A program made the translations under genes and the position numbers. A stretch of DNA of 64,000 nt, taken from the NCBI RefSeq assembly GCF_027942865.1, contig NC_134508.1, forward strand, positions 32,175,466 through 32,239,465. The letters run 5' to 3'. Positions within the stretch are counted from its first letter, which is position 1. Each line of letters opens with the position of its first letter. The stretch is from Odontesthes bonariensis (lineage: Eukaryota > Chordata > Actinopteri > Atheriniformes > Atherinopsidae). Shown piece by piece: positions 47,859 to 60,869 of the stretch. A model generated the notes under the pieces. The model saw only the letters and a program-made list of their open reading frames with translations, had not been told where the DNA came from and made no database searches.

Positions 47859-50800
47859 ACTCTTACAGAGCTTTGCTATTTTGTGTTACTTTCACTGCTC
47901 TAATAGAATAGGAGAGCTTTTTTTTTTCTGCTGAAAAGCTCTGAAATGCCACTGTAAACCCTCATCTCAGTACCAAACAGCAGACAGGCACACCTAGGAA
48001 TGAGCTGGAAAGAGTAAAATGTGTTTTAAAAGAAAAACAAACTAAACAAAGTCTTCATGATGATGAACGCTTCCAAGAAAATTGAATTACCGCCTCACAG
48101 TGATATTTCCTTATCAGACAAATGAATACCCAGAATTTGCCCCTACAAGTGAGCATATTCACAATGGATTTTAAATTGTGGATTTGTGCATCTAACGTTT
48201 GTATTTATATATATTATGAATAATGTTTATATTTAAAGCACTATATATTAGAAGTTAAAGTATTGTCTATATTGTTTTGATCACATTATTCCTCAGTTGA
48301 CCTGTTTGGATATGTACTTGTAGCGGGCATCTTCAGGTGTTCCTTCCTCTGATGTAGAATTTTTGTGCTTGAAATATCGCTGTGATGTAGTGGTATATTG
48401 AATATTCCTGGGAGCATTCCTAGTGTGCAAAGTTCATTTTTTTACGACTTGATTAAGTTTCCAACCATATCCTGGAGTTTTACTATGGATGTGCTCACTT
48501 TTGTATTTCATTCGAAATATGAGTTGGTGGAGACGAAAACTGAGCTGAAAGAGACTAGAAACAGATCTTCAAATGAATGATGAAATTAATCTACTATTTT
48601 TTTATTGTGTGAATAACCAGCTGCATCAAAAATAGGTTCACCATCTGAAAGGCTGTGGTGCTCCAAAGAAATGCACTTATGTTTATATGACAGATTTAAA
48701 AACTAGCTACTCTTCAGTTCTACCTTTAATGGGAGTCCTGACAGTTGACATATTTAAGAAACAGACCATGTCGTCTGGAAACTTGTTGCAAACTGCCCTT
48801 CTTCTCTCACCTCTAATTTTCTTTTGTCTTTATGCTGTCAATGTTCAAAAAAAGAAAAACTACCAGACAATAAGACTGAAAGTATTATTTTCAGTATGTT
48901 AAAACCTACCGAAATATAAATGTAATGAATTGAAAAATATGGTTAATATTCTAATAGTTATAGAAATTGCATGCAGAGTATTTTTTTAATTAAAAAAAAA
49001 AAGAGAAAAATACTACTAACATTACATTTTCAGGTTCTTATTAATTAATTTTACTTTTCAAGTCCAAGTTGAGTATTTCCACTGTGTAGTTTTGCTACCA
49101 TTCCTGAAGAATCTGTGAGCTTACCTCAGTGAGAAAGTTATAATTTATTTGTCCAGAGCAAATGTTACCAATTCTATCAGGTGTGATTAAAGTCAAGCTC
49201 CATTAAGGTGTGCGGAGGTTGTTACCACCCATGCAGCGTCAGTATAGTTCACAAATAAGCCTGATGGAGAAATTGCTTTGTCGACATGGTCAGTTTACCG
49301 TTAAGGTGACAGTGTCATCAAGGAGAGGGCTGCTTTCAGGGAGTGAGGAGGGTTGGATGATGGATCGAGGGCTGCATGGAAGGGCAGCAGGAGGGACGTT
49401 AATCCCTCTGGTACCACGTCAGTTCTTCAGAGAGGAGTGACACTGCGGCAGCTGCAGTCCACGTCATCCTGGAGTTCATATCTCATCCGTTTACCTCCCC
49501 TTTCCCACTTTTACTGACACAAATCGTTTTGCAGGGGAGTGGATCGATTATTTACTCTCTCGGGCTGACTCGTGTTGTCTATGATCGTGCCCTCACTATC
49601 TATCTTCCTGTCTCCCTTTGCCCATAGCAAATTCTGTTATGAAGCGGTTAAATGGCAGGTCATACCTCGGCTGACTGCGCTCTCAATGACACGTCCAAGT
49701 CATTGCAGGATCTTGCAAGAAAATTCCCCTCTCCGTGGAGGATGTCGAGTCAGTGGTGTGGTTTTTGTGTGAGCACATGCACTCCTCCTGCACCCCGATA
49801 TGTGCACAAACTTTCCTGTGTGTGTGCTTTCAACACAAACTTGAAATTTAAATTCATGGATGCACATGTGCATAATGTTACCAACGGGACCACAGAATGA
49901 GGTGACGGTGTGTGGTGATGTATGGGAAATCATAGACTGTGAAGTCTTGAAACAGTTTTCCGTGACCTTGAAGCCGTGTGCCCGAGCCTGCCTGCAGTGG
50001 TCCTGCTCGTACCGCAGTGTTACAGGGGACCAGCCGACAGCCAGCTGCAGCAGGACAACAGTGAGATGAAGAGATTAAATCTGGCTTTAGGCAACTTGTT
50101 CTCAGTCATGTAACACAATATTCAATCCATGTTGCCAACTTGGCCGTCCTTCATAAACTGTGCAAGATTACCTTTGATTAAAGTTTTCACTCCTTGAGAG
50201 AATTCAGGAGCACTAAAATAGGAAGTGTAGCTCCAAGTAATTGAAATTGAACCTTTAATTCTTCAAAACAACTTTATTAATCAGATAAAATGATACTGGA
50301 GTTGGATATGAAAAAGCCACAAACACATCTACAGGATTTTCTTTTGTTCTTTTTTTTTCAATTTACCACTCTTACAAATTAGAAAATCAAAACATTCCTA
50401 GAAATATATCCAAGTGCTGCTATCAGATAAAATAACAGTTCATGTCAGTATGTATTAGGATGTAAACAAGAAGAAGTTGAAGTCAGGTAGGCACTGCTGC
50501 AGGTATTGAGAGCTTTGACAAGTTTTGTAACAGGGGAAGAACAGTTTAATCCCCAAGGTGAGGTTGGATTGAGGAGCCTGCCTATGGATGCTTAGTCTGC
50601 AAGAACAGGGGAAACAAGTGGAACCCACACTGCCTTCTCCTCATCAAACAGCGATTGGCTCCTGCACCGTAAATCTCCTATCACAGAGCTCACCTATAAC
50701 GTCCCCACTGATGGAGGAGGGAGCAGTGGAAACAAAGCCAGGTGACCCCCACATTCAAAACACAGTCAGCTGCCACTGCTTGTGTTTTTTGCATTTGTGT

Positions 50801-52092
50801 GTGAGCGAGCGCTTGTGTATGTTTGTGAGCATGTGTGGGTACCTTGAGCATCTTTGGTTTCGCACACGGTGTTAAATTACCCAGTGGGAGCTTTAATAGC
50901 GCCAGAGACACTCTTGATTGGGAGTTTGGATGAGGGACACTGAAGGGAGTAAGGGGAAGCAGAGCGAAGCAGGCAGGCAGGACAAAGAGGGCACAGAAAC
51001 TTCTGCAGAGCCGGGGACATGGGTGAGTGCTGCGGACATCTGCCCACAGCTGGATTAAAATTGAACAGAGATTCATCTGCATGCATTCTGGGGCACTTGT
51101 TTCTGATAAGGTGGGGTGATGTCAGCATAGAGCATCTTTTATATCTTTCAATGTCAGTTCAGTGTCAAATTAGTGTTAGTTTGTTTGTCTCATTGATTTT
51201 AGAAATAAAAAGTTGCGTTCAGTAACTGTTAAAACTGAGTAATGATGTCAAACTGAACTTTTCAGTTCTCCTTTGTCTTTGCTCCTGGACTTTAAACCCC
51301 TCTTTGCTGACACAGCTAAAACAATACACATATTGTTTGCATTAGCCCTATATGATTTCCTTACATAAAATTCCTTTCTGTATCCTGGACTGTTACATTA
51401 TCTGCTGCAATGCGAGCGGAAACACAGTCACACGAGTCTCTTGAGTCTTGACGAAGTCCTCAGTGTCAAGTAGGTTGCAGCCTAAAAGCATGTGCTAAGA
51501 TTTGGTTACCTCTCCGAACCAGACAAAAGGAATGATATATAGCTAGTTGGAGATAAAGTAAATGTGAGGTAGTAGAAGTATGTAGAAGTATGTTAATGGT
51601 TAGAAGCGTGCAATCAAACATTAAGATATTGAGAAAGATAAATGTGTTTTAGTTTTGATGAGTTTTTAGCTTTTAGTCCATAATGAAGTTTCAGATGTTT
51701 TTCCACAAGCAAACTGAAGTTTTGCAGCACATAATCAGCAATAATGCCATCCATACTGCATGTAAGCACACTCACAGCAGATCTTGCAGAGTTTGTGTTT
51801 TCGTTTAGGTCATTGGAGAGGAAGGCAGGTTTGCTGCTGATGCAATCAGTAGCTGACAGAAAATCTCCTTACCGACAAATCTGGATTGCTGCACTTTACA
51901 AATTTTAACACATCTTTCATTTTCCTGTCTGATATACAGATCACCAAGAGGGCTGAGTCCAAAAGAGGTGAACAACAGCCTGAATGGTAACCAGGAGGAG
52001 GGACATCCCGCCAGGATCTTCAGCGTGGCACTGGTTGAGGTGTCTCCTCTGTCTCCTGACCATAATAGCTGTGGCTAGCTACAAAGCAGGTG
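47859..52092. other. Noncoding DNA upstream of kcna10
   Basis: No recognisable gene or transposon. The stop TAG at 52066 is the nearest in-frame stop upstream of the kcna10 ATG. The sequence just before the ATG, CTACAAAGCAG at 52079-52089, could be a weak splice acceptor, but a good pyrimidine tract is not adjacent. No convincing promoter element was found. Confidence 0.5.
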
Positions 52093-53781
52093 ATGGAGGT
52101 GCCGCTTGTTAATTTTGAAAATATGGATGATGTTGGCATCAACCTGGGTGACCCAAGTGACTCTGGGTACCCGACTTCACCTACGTCAGAGGCGCCTGAT
52201 CAGAGCCTTTTAACCCACCGCTTAACATCTCCTCAGCAGTCGCCACGCAGAGGACGACGTGGGCACCATTCTGGTCAAGATGGATTGTCACCTTCTACCC
52301 CTCCAACTCTGACTTCTAAGGCTAACTCCAGCAGTGGCAGTTTGATCTCTAATCTGAAACTTCTGATCAACAGCGAGTCTCCCACTGACAGTGTCTTCAG
52401 TAAGATGCCGAAGGATTATTATGAAAATGAAGATCTGTTTGAAAAGCACTGCATGGAAGAAAAAGATGAGAAAGTTGTCATCAATATTTCAGGCTTGATG
52501 TTTGAAACTCAACTCAGCACCCTGAATAGGTTTCCAGAAACGGTGCTGGGTGACCCCATGAAGAGGATAAGTTACTTTGACCCAATGAAAAATGAGTACT
52601 TTTTTGACAGAAACCGCCCATCTTTTGATGGGATTCTCTACTACTATCAGTCAGGGGGGCGAATCCGCAGACCAGCCAACGTCCCCTTAGATGTTTTTGC
52701 TAATGAAATTGTTTTCTACGAGTTGGGTCATGAAGCAATGGAGCAATTTCGTGAAGATGAAGGGTTTTTCAAAGAACCTGAAGTCCTTTTGCCCACCAAT
52801 GAATTGCAGCGACAGTTCTGGCTCCTGTTTGAATATCCAGAGAGTTCCAGTGCTGCCAGATGTGTAGCTGTAGTCTCTGTGTTAGTCATTGTCATTTCCA
52901 TCGTCATCTTCTGCCTGGAGACTCTACCAGAGTTCAGGGAGGACAGTGACTTTCCTCTGGGGTTAACTCAAACGATTAATGGCACACAAGACAATTCTCC
53001 TCATCCTGCCACTAAAGACCTGATGGCATATGTCACGGACCCGTTTTTTATTGTGGAGACTATTTGCATCATTTGGTTCTGCTTTGAAGCTGGTGTCCGT
53101 TTTGTAGTTTGCCCCAGCAAAAGTGATTTCTTCAATAACATCATGAATATCATTGACATAGTGTCTATAATTCCCTACTTTGTAACCCTGGGAACCGAGA
53201 TGGCTACGACGCCTGATGACGACATGAACTCAAGTCAGAACATGTCCCTGGCGATCCTAAGAATCATTCGACTAGTGAGAGTCTTCAGAATTTTCAAGCT
53301 CTCTCGACATTCGAAGGGTCTTCAAATATTGGGGCAGACTTTGAAAGCCAGCATGAGGGAACTAGGTTTGCTAATCTTCTTCCTCTTCATAGGAGTCATC
53401 CTTTTCTCAAGTGCCATCTACTTTGCAGAAGTGGATGAGCCCCAGACGCAGTTTGTTAGCATCCCCGATGGCTTCTGGTGGGCTGTGGTGACGATGACCA
53501 CTGTTGGTTATGGAGACATGTGTCCCATCACCATGGGAGGCAAAATGGTCGGCACTCTCTGTGCCATTGCTGGTGTCCTGACCATTGCCTTGCCTGTCCC
53601 TGTCATCGTCTCCAACTTTAATTATTTCTACCACCGTGAGACTGAGCAGGAGGAGAAGCAGGTGATGGACGCAGCAGCAGACGCTGCCCAGAAAATGTCA
53701 GCTGCTAACAAGTGTGGAAGCATCCTTTCAATGAACAAAACTAACGGCACTTGGCAAAATGAGAAAAACGGTATGCACTGA
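52093..53781 (+). CDS. kcna10: Voltage-gated K+ channel subunit Kv1.8 (KCNA10)
   Basis: A 562-residue Kv1-family subunit, known from inner-ear hair cells and kidney, and described as cyclic-nucleotide-sensitive. It starts [13 protein letters not shown], matching the MEVALVNFDNSDE stretch of mammalian KCNA10. The ATG at 52093 is chosen for that match; the preceding in-frame codon is GTG, with a stop at 52066. A Ser/Pro/Thr-rich N-terminal region (about 18-100) makes it some 50 residues longer than the human protein (511). T1 about 127-225; S1 (256-278); N-glycosylation site N296-G-T; S2 (317-338); S3 (349-371); S4 (387-408); S5 (422-443); filter TVGYGD (470-475), then Met476-Cys477; PVP in S6 (501-503). 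KCNA10 signatures are [22 protein letters not shown] and the MNKTNG tail. It ends NGMH with no PDZ ligand. Single coding exon, third in the same-strand cluster. Confidence 0.96.
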   Translation: MEVPLVNFENMDDVGINLGDPSDSGYPTSPTSEAPDQSLLTHRLTSPQQSPRRGRRGHHSGQDGLSPSTPPTLTSKANSSSGSLISNLKLLINSESPTDSVFSKMPKDYYENEDLFEKHCMEEKDEKVVINISGLMFETQLSTLNRFPETVLGDPMKRISYFDPMKNEYFFDRNRPSFDGILYYYQSGGRIRRPANVPLDVFANEIVFYELGHEAMEQFREDEGFFKEPEVLLPTNELQRQFWLLFEYPESSSAARCVAVVSVLVIVISIVIFCLETLPEFREDSDFPLGLTQTINGTQDNSPHPATKDLMAYVTDPFFIVETICIIWFCFEAGVRFVVCPSKSDFFNNIMNIIDIVSIIPYFVTLGTEMATTPDDDMNSSQNMSLAILRIIRLVRVFRIFKLSRHSKGLQILGQTLKASMRELGLLIFFLFIGVILFSSAIYFAEVDEPQTQFVSIPDGFWWAVVTMTTVGYGDMCPITMGGKMVGTLCAIAGVLTIALPVPVIVSNFNYFYHRETEQEEKQVMDAAADAAQKMSAANKCGSILSMNKTNGTWQNEKNGMH

Positions 53782-56700
53782 TAGAGACTTAAGTATTTAT
53801 TAAGATGAACGATATGAAAGGCATATATGGACAAATGAAACATATCTGTAGTGAGACACACTCAGTTTATCTTTCTCACTGTTTTGTATTCCAAACATGG
53901 CAGCATGGAGCAGATAATTACAGTATTAATAGGCACTGTGTGGGGAGACAGCTTTTACACTAGCTGTCTGTCTGCATGTAGATGTGTCAAAGTGCAATTA
54001 ACACAACGACTGCGATGTCAGTTATCTTTGATGAGAACAACATCCAGTGCAAATTGAACAAAAATGTAATTTGTACTGGAGACGATTCACCTTGAAAGCG
54101 TAGAATGCTGACTGGAGAGGCAGTGTAAATTGTAAAATGTCTATCTGGTCTGTAAAAGCCGAGAAACTTTGTCACTCAAAAGAAATAAGAATAGTTTGGT
54201 AAACGTAGCATTCCGCCTGGAAGTATGGTCTGAGCTCGTATTACATCACAGCTCCATGTTAGTCTAAACTTCATCATATTCAGCAAACTCAAGATAGGCC
54301 AGGCATGATAGTCAAGGGCAGGCAAGTGTGCGCAGTGTAAGGTAAGAGGACATCGGCACACACATTGTCTTATCAGCAAATCTATAGCTGCAAATGCTCC
54401 GCCAGCAGCACCTATCCATGTGACGCAGCGTAACAATATCTGTGTGATAAATAGCTGGCATAGTTGCATGTCAGCTATTAATCTTGTAGATAGGCTGCAA
54501 AGTATAAACCACACCTGCTTATGTTGACTACAGTGTACATGCAATAGTTACATGCAATGATTTTAGCATTTTAACATCACAGGTTGTTTTTGTCTCAAGG
54601 TTTTTATAATTTGGCTTTTAGCTTCACATTTTGCAGATTAATCTGTAAATGAATCTTCCTTACATGTGTCATTATAAAGTGAAATCACCCTTCATATCAA
54701 TTCTTTGCACTGAAAGCTTTTTTCCACATATCTCTTCAACACTTTTGGAGCTTTATACCATCCATTGTTGGCAGGGAAAACATGTTTATTAGAGTGTACA
54801 GAAATGAAAGAGAGGATATATATTTGTGATCAGACTATGTGGGCAAAGACAAAAAAAATTGCACTTTTTTTATTTGAACATTTTTCCATTTGCCTTTGCT
54901 GTCTCATTTTTTTTTATTGCATGGCAGAGTGTGCCGAAATCAGGTTTTACTCCTATTATCATTATCGAAATGTTTGAGGCTGAATGTACTATAGTATTTT
55001 AAACATATAGTAATGATCATTATATTCAACATGATAAAAAAAGAGCCAATAAATTAACTGGGTTTGCTAAATGAAAACAAACATATGATGATATATAATG
55101 CACATATGATGAGAAAATTGTACTATTCGGTACTATTTATCGGTACTATTTATGCATGCCACATTTCAATCTTGAAAATGTACTGTATATGAGTGTATTA
55201 TCCATATGAATATGGCTTGTAATGGAATGTCAGTGGATGTTGTTGTAATTCAGTTAAAGCCTTTAAAATAATCCTAAAATATGCAATGTGATGACATGTG
55301 AGTGTAAAACAGGAATGTTGTATTTTTTACCCACGTGAAAGCAATACCTGTATTTAAACTTAAATGCAATAAGGTGACATAAGTTGGTCACTTCAGTAAT
55401 CAGCACTTTACTATGTTATGAAGCACTAAATATGCGAAGACTGTTACTGTATGTGTCAACTTTGTACAGTACACAGTGTCATAATTTGCTATGTTTTGTT
55501 CATCCTGAAAAGAGTGCCTTTCATTAAACATGTATCCTAAATGTGTGAAGTTATCCTTGTTTGGTTTTACCGTCTGGGATGAAAAATACCCACAATCAAG
55601 AATATTCAAGAGTTTTACTTTTATTCCTTTCTCCCTGTGTTTAATTATAATAGTGATGAATGGAGGTGTAAGTGTTGGTGGATGGCTTTGGGGATGAACA
55701 CTCATTTACACCTCATGTTGGCTGTTGTTAACGCCTCCTCGCTGCTGGTTCTCATTACTGGTACCATGATTAAAAAATTCCTGCCCAGTGACGCCTGTCA
55801 CATCACAAGGAAGATCAAGAGCCAGCTTGATATTTATTTTTTTCAGTATTGATGTAAATATGTTCATTTTTATGTTGTTGAGGCGGTGTAGATGGCAGAC
55901 TTGAAATGAGGAGGACACAGCTGAGCTAAAAATAGGTGGGAAGATCAATAAGGATTATAAGATGATGCAGATGGAAAACTGACACAGTGTGTGTTTTTTC
56001 TTGCTGTCTGTGATATTTACCTAAAATATAGAATAGGTACAACATTAGCTTTCATGTTCAACTGGCAAAACGTCTCACTAGATAGGGAAATTCTAGTACC
56101 ACGTGCATGACAACACTTTTGACTGGGATCACCTCAGAAGCAATTAAATATGCAAACAGAATGAATATTTTATGAGATTATCTGTCTTGGCCTCCAAGGC
56201 TGCCTGTTGACTGTTTTGCTTGCTACTTTGTCCCATACATTTACATCAAGGATGCATTCTCAGACAGTCGAATTGAGCTGAGTACAATTTGCTTGTGATT
56301 TTAGATTTTTGAGCTCATGCCTGCCTCAGTCGGACAAAGCTGCTGTAATCTTCTCCCACTGAGGCACACTTGCTGTGTTCTAACCATCTGTTGGTGTGGT
56401 CACTGGGTAACGCTCAGGTCAGTGAGCCTTTCTGATCGTACAGTGATATCCCAAAGACGCACTGATAGCATTTTAGCATTTAGCAGGCAGGTGGCTCAGG
56501 CAAGGTCAAAAGCAAAGAGAAGCTGTAATCTATTATTCATGGGGTGTTCCATGAAGAGATCACATCCAGTCTGCCACAGAAAAGTAAGATTCACCCAAAG
56601 AAATCCATTCAAAGTCCTGCAGATGGTTCAGTCACTGTGACAAAGCAGATTGTATTGCAACCTTTAAAAGAACTATAGCCATTTGTGTAGCATGACTATG

Positions 56701-59700
56701 TTCTTCCTTTTACTCTGCTGATGACGAGCTCTGTCCTGCCGCTCTGAGAGAAAAAGTGGACGAGTGTCGCACAACAGCTCAGACAGTGAGTCTCATATCA
56801 ACAGATTGGGTTACTGTATTGTCAGCAGACACGTTCAACCAATTTCAGAGCAGCACAGACCACAGCCTGTGTACTGTAGTTCACGCCCTCCAGAGGGTAA
56901 AGTCAACTGGAACAGCTTTGAATTAATCCCCTAAAAGTCTCCTGTTTCTTCCAGTCACTCCAACTCTTCTGGATGCAGGATAGAGTCCATGCAGTACCGA
57001 GGTGGACGACCTTGCTGTTACATTTTTGATCAAAGTGTGAACACAGCGCTGCTCTGGAGCATGGCAGGTGTAACACTGAGAGCCAAAGCAATCCCTGCAG
57101 GTTTAATATTGATTAAAGTTCAACTGAGCTCACTTACAATATAACTTGAGCCAGAGATTCTGTACCCTGACTTTGCTGACTAAGACATAGGTTTTGCATT
57201 ACATTTATACCCTCTATATTGACAAAAGGACTAATATGATGAAATCAAAGGACAAAAGAAACAGAATCATCTCTCCAGAATGAGGTTATTTTGGAGGCGA
57301 CTCTGTTTCCTTTTTTCAGTTTTAATGAAAATGTACAGAATCTTGGGTGGCCGTTTATAGATATCACATCTCAGGATTTTTTTATTGTGTGCAACACTCT
57401 CTCTCGCTCTCCCTATATAATATATTTCTTTCAAAATATATTTCCAGAAAAGTAAAATTCTCAATAAATATAGATTTAAAGTCTCACTGAGTTGAACTTG
57501 CAGTACTTACTCCGAGGGTCCAGCCAAATAGTCTATTTTGCTTTAGAACTTTCCTAACTGAGTAAAATGACTCGGAAATATGAGAGCAGCAGCTAAGATA
57601 AGAGTTGTTTGAGTTCACTTAATACTAAGAAAGGAGCTCCAAAGCTTCCTTTAAGATCTCCTTTAGCACAGGATACGTCGGACCATCCTTTATGAAAGAA
57701 ATGATATAATTCCATTCCATAATACCTCGCAGCCACAGCACAGGATTATTTTCATTCATTTGTACGAACTGTGATTCATGTGATTAAATTCCTGTGAATA
57801 GATAAGATAACTAGAGAGCGAAACAAAGTGATAAGATTTTATGAGACAAAGTCTAAAGCACTTTTAGAATATTTCTTGAACATGTGTAGTTTCAGTGCTG
57901 CAGACCCACATCACGGCTGAGCTAAGTGTGGTCAAATTCTACATGCAGCATTGATGTATTTCCCTAAGTCTTTACAAATTTACAAATTTCTCCCACTGTG
58001 ACATTTTCCACAGAGGTAAAATAATTTAAAAAAAGAGCTTAGGAAAAAGACAATGGAAGGTCTTTTTTTTTTACTATACTGACCCTAAGTTTCTCAGTTT
58101 TATTCCTGTCTATATATTTAAGGTTTTATTGTGTTCAGATTTCATTCATGGCCTAATTTGTTGAATTATGTGTCAACGAAAGTGAGAATGAAAAAAAGTT
58201 TGGACAAAAGTTTGAACTTGGCGTCTGAAAAAAAAGTTCAATCTGACCTGATTTTTGTACCTAAGATTGATGCAAATTAGAGTAAATTTTGAGTAATATT
58301 TCCTCTTTGTATATTCAATCATAATCTTTCTCTTTGGGATATCTGTTTTTTAAAAGTTGTATCTTATTCACTGAAAAAGTATGTATGTCTCTGCGTGTGT
58401 GTGTCTGTGAAGTGAAAAATTTTGACACATTTTGTCATATTTCTTTCTGTCTATGTATGCTCACTTTCACTGTTTAAATGGGCCAACAAATGATCTGAGT
58501 CTCATAAGATCATCTGTGATATAACACAACACAGCACAATGGTTGTATTATTCAATGTTATCCTGGATAAATTAATTAATTAATGTCTTTTTTGTTACTT
58601 ATTGTCAGTCCTATGAGAAAAGATACAACGAAAAGATCCTCAAAAACAGGTAGGTTTGTGTTTAGCCAAAATTTTATTTATCTGTATCACAAACCTTCCT
58701 TTATCATCAAAAAGCATAAAAGTATCAACGAGTCACAGAGTTGCATCGGGAGACTGGTTCCCTCACTACCATGAGCAAAAGCACAACATTTTTTTAAAAA
58801 TTTGATCTCATTTACATAATCTTACTGCAGTGAATTCTCTTCAGAGCACTAAATACGCATTAATCCACAACTGAAAATAGACTCTGGTTGATGCCATCGT
58901 AAGTCCTGTTTTAGAAATAGATTCTCAGAACAGCAAGAAGCTGTTTAAGGAAATCATTGTGACATATTTAAAATGAAAGTATTGTTCAAAGTTGTGACCT
59001 GGTTTCAAAGATTTACATCTGGAGGGAACAATTGGACGCAAAGCTACATACACACAAAGCATCTCTATCCTTGGATCGGCATGTGACAGTAAGGCCAATT
59101 ATTGTCAACATTTATAGACAAAAAAAAGTGCTCTTGCAGCTAGGGAAAATAAAACAATGTTACACATTAACAGATTCTGTCTTGTACTTTTCTTCTAAGC
59201 ATATACAGTGAGACATTCCAGGGATCCTGTTTGAGAGGCAGAAGAACTGATCTTTAAAGTTTTCAGACTTTTTAATTACTTAAATTATTTAGAATTTCAG
59301 TGTTTCAGATATATTACAGAAAATCAATAAAGCATTCAGTCTATTGTATGTATGGATAATTTGACATTAATGACTAAAAGTGTCTATTAGTCTAACTACT
59401 ATTAGTGTCTAATTGTCTCATTTCTGATCTGCCTAGCCCATGCATCACTTCAGGAAAAGAGAGTGGAATCTCCCAACAGAGAGAGGACGAGTAATAACTC
59501 AAAGAGATAAAGATTTACGACAGGTAAATGCACCATGACTGCTCAGCTTCAGTGCATCCGCTCCTGAGGTCAATGACCAGACCTTAAGGACGAAATGTGA
59601 GTCTCACATTTGTTCAGCTTAACACCCATGAAAAATGAAGAAGGTGACCTAAAGTATCACCCGGGACCAGACAGTATTTGGAAAATTGAATAAAGATGAG

Positions 59701-60087
59701 CACGGGGTGCTTTACACAGCGGCAAGAGACTGGAAATTTCAGAGGGTCTAATTACACTAAAGCTAAAACTGTGTGACTCTGTAAAGAACACTGGTCTTCT
59801 AGCTGGAGTGTAATGCAGAAATAAGTCTATGTGGCAGCAGGCAGATAATTAACTTAATTAGTCCGACTACAGCAAAGTCTGCTGTACATGAAGGCACAGC
59901 TCTAACTTTTAGTCATTAATTTTTGTAAGCAACTGGACTGTCTTTTCATTTGCTATGAGTAAAAACATTTTCTCCAACCAGCTCATCAAATGAAGCACTC
60001 CACAAATCTATGAATTAAAGTCTGACCAAGACGAGTGGGTAGACAAAGTTAAAAGCTAAAAGAAAGACAATTAATGTGTCTTTTTAC
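53782..60087. other. kcna10 3' UTR and downstream noncoding DNA
   Basis: AT-rich sequence after the kcna10 stop. An AATAAA at 55048-55053, about 1.3 kb after the stop, is a candidate poly(A) signal, but earlier variants may be used. No transposon or gene was recognised up to the hAT element at 60088. Open frames (up to 122 codons, minus strand 54176-54544) lack any domain. Confidence 0.5.
55048..55053 (+). terminator. Candidate poly(A) signal for kcna10
   Basis: First clear canonical AATAAA downstream of the kcna10 stop codon that I noticed. No other support. Confidence 0.25.
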
Positions 60088-60173
60088 TAGGGCTGGGCGA
60101 GTAACTCGTTATTATCGCGTTAACTTGTAAATTATTTAACGCCGATAAATATTTTATCGCGGATTAAGGCAGG

Positions 60174-60204
<31 letters not shown>

Positions 60205-60405
60205 AATTTTTTTGGGGGGGGGTTTGTGCCTTTAATGGATAGGAGAGTTCAGAGAGACAGGAAGCAGGGGGCAGAGAGAGGTGGAACGACACGCAGCACA
60301 GGGCTGTCCAATGCGGGACTCAAACTGGGGCCAGCTGCAGCGAGGACTATAGCCTCTTGTACATGGGGTGCCTGCTCAACCCACTACGCCACAAACCACC
60401 CTTGT
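60174..60405 (-). mobile_element. tRNA-derived SINE inside the hAT element
   Basis: On the minus strand it begins GGGTGGTTTGTGGCGTAGTGG (A-box region, near 60385-60405), has a B-box-like GTTTGAGTCCCGC (near 60315-60327), then the purine/pyrimidine-biased body CCTGTCTCTCTGAACTCTCC. It ends in a long A tract (T tract at 60174-60198 on the plus strand). This is a different SINE family from the ATGG-tailed one. A 67-codon open frame here (60226-60429) is an artefact. Confidence 0.75.
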
Positions 60406-60488
60406 TTTATTATGTATTTTATTTTGTAAAAGTCTGTTGCTGTCTGCTGCGGAACCGGAAAAGAAAGTAATTGGCGGATCCATCAAAC

Positions 60489-60680
60489 ATGGAGATGGGT
60501 ACGGAACTTTTACTCGGCCATTTTCATTTTAAAGTTCTTCCAGACGGCAGAGTCGACAGAACCAAAGTCATCTGTAAACACTGCCAAGTTGAATTGTCTT
60601 CTCACCATAGTAGTTCCAGTCTATAATATCACTTAAAAGCAAAACACACAACTGATACCAGCAAGTATCTTCTACTTCTA
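60489..60680 (+). pseudogene. Broken BED zinc-finger exon of a hAT transposase
   Basis: From the ATG at 60489 the frame reads MEMGTELLLGHFHFKVLPDG, then RVDRTKVICKHCQVELSS. A stop TAA follows at 60624-60626, and the frame resumes with YHLKAKHTTD. The C-x2-C ... H-x4-H pattern (CKHC and HLKAKH) with the surrounding residues is the BED-type DNA-binding finger at the N-terminus of many hAT transposases. The nonsense codon and the loss of the downstream catalytic region show it is dead. It is followed by a short CTT/CTA repeat (60666-60692). Confidence 0.8.
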
Positions 60681-60869
60681 CTTCTACTTCTATATAAAAA
60701 CTACATAAAAATGCTGATGTTAAAAGTTTGCACAACAAATGTTATGGCACTTTCATTCTTATGGCAGTACATTTAAAATAAAACTAAATGTTAAAAGCTA
60801 TACACTACTTTTGAATTAATTTTTGGATTTTGCGTACAAATGCGATTAATCGTGATTAATCAAGGAAAT

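Noticed and set aside
54176-54544. 122-codon minus-strand frame downstream of kcna10
   Set aside because: No recognisable motif, no splice context, and it lies in the probable 3' UTR region of kcna10.
60226-60429. 67-codon frame in the 60-kb region
   Set aside because: It is the body of a minus-strand tRNA-derived SINE.
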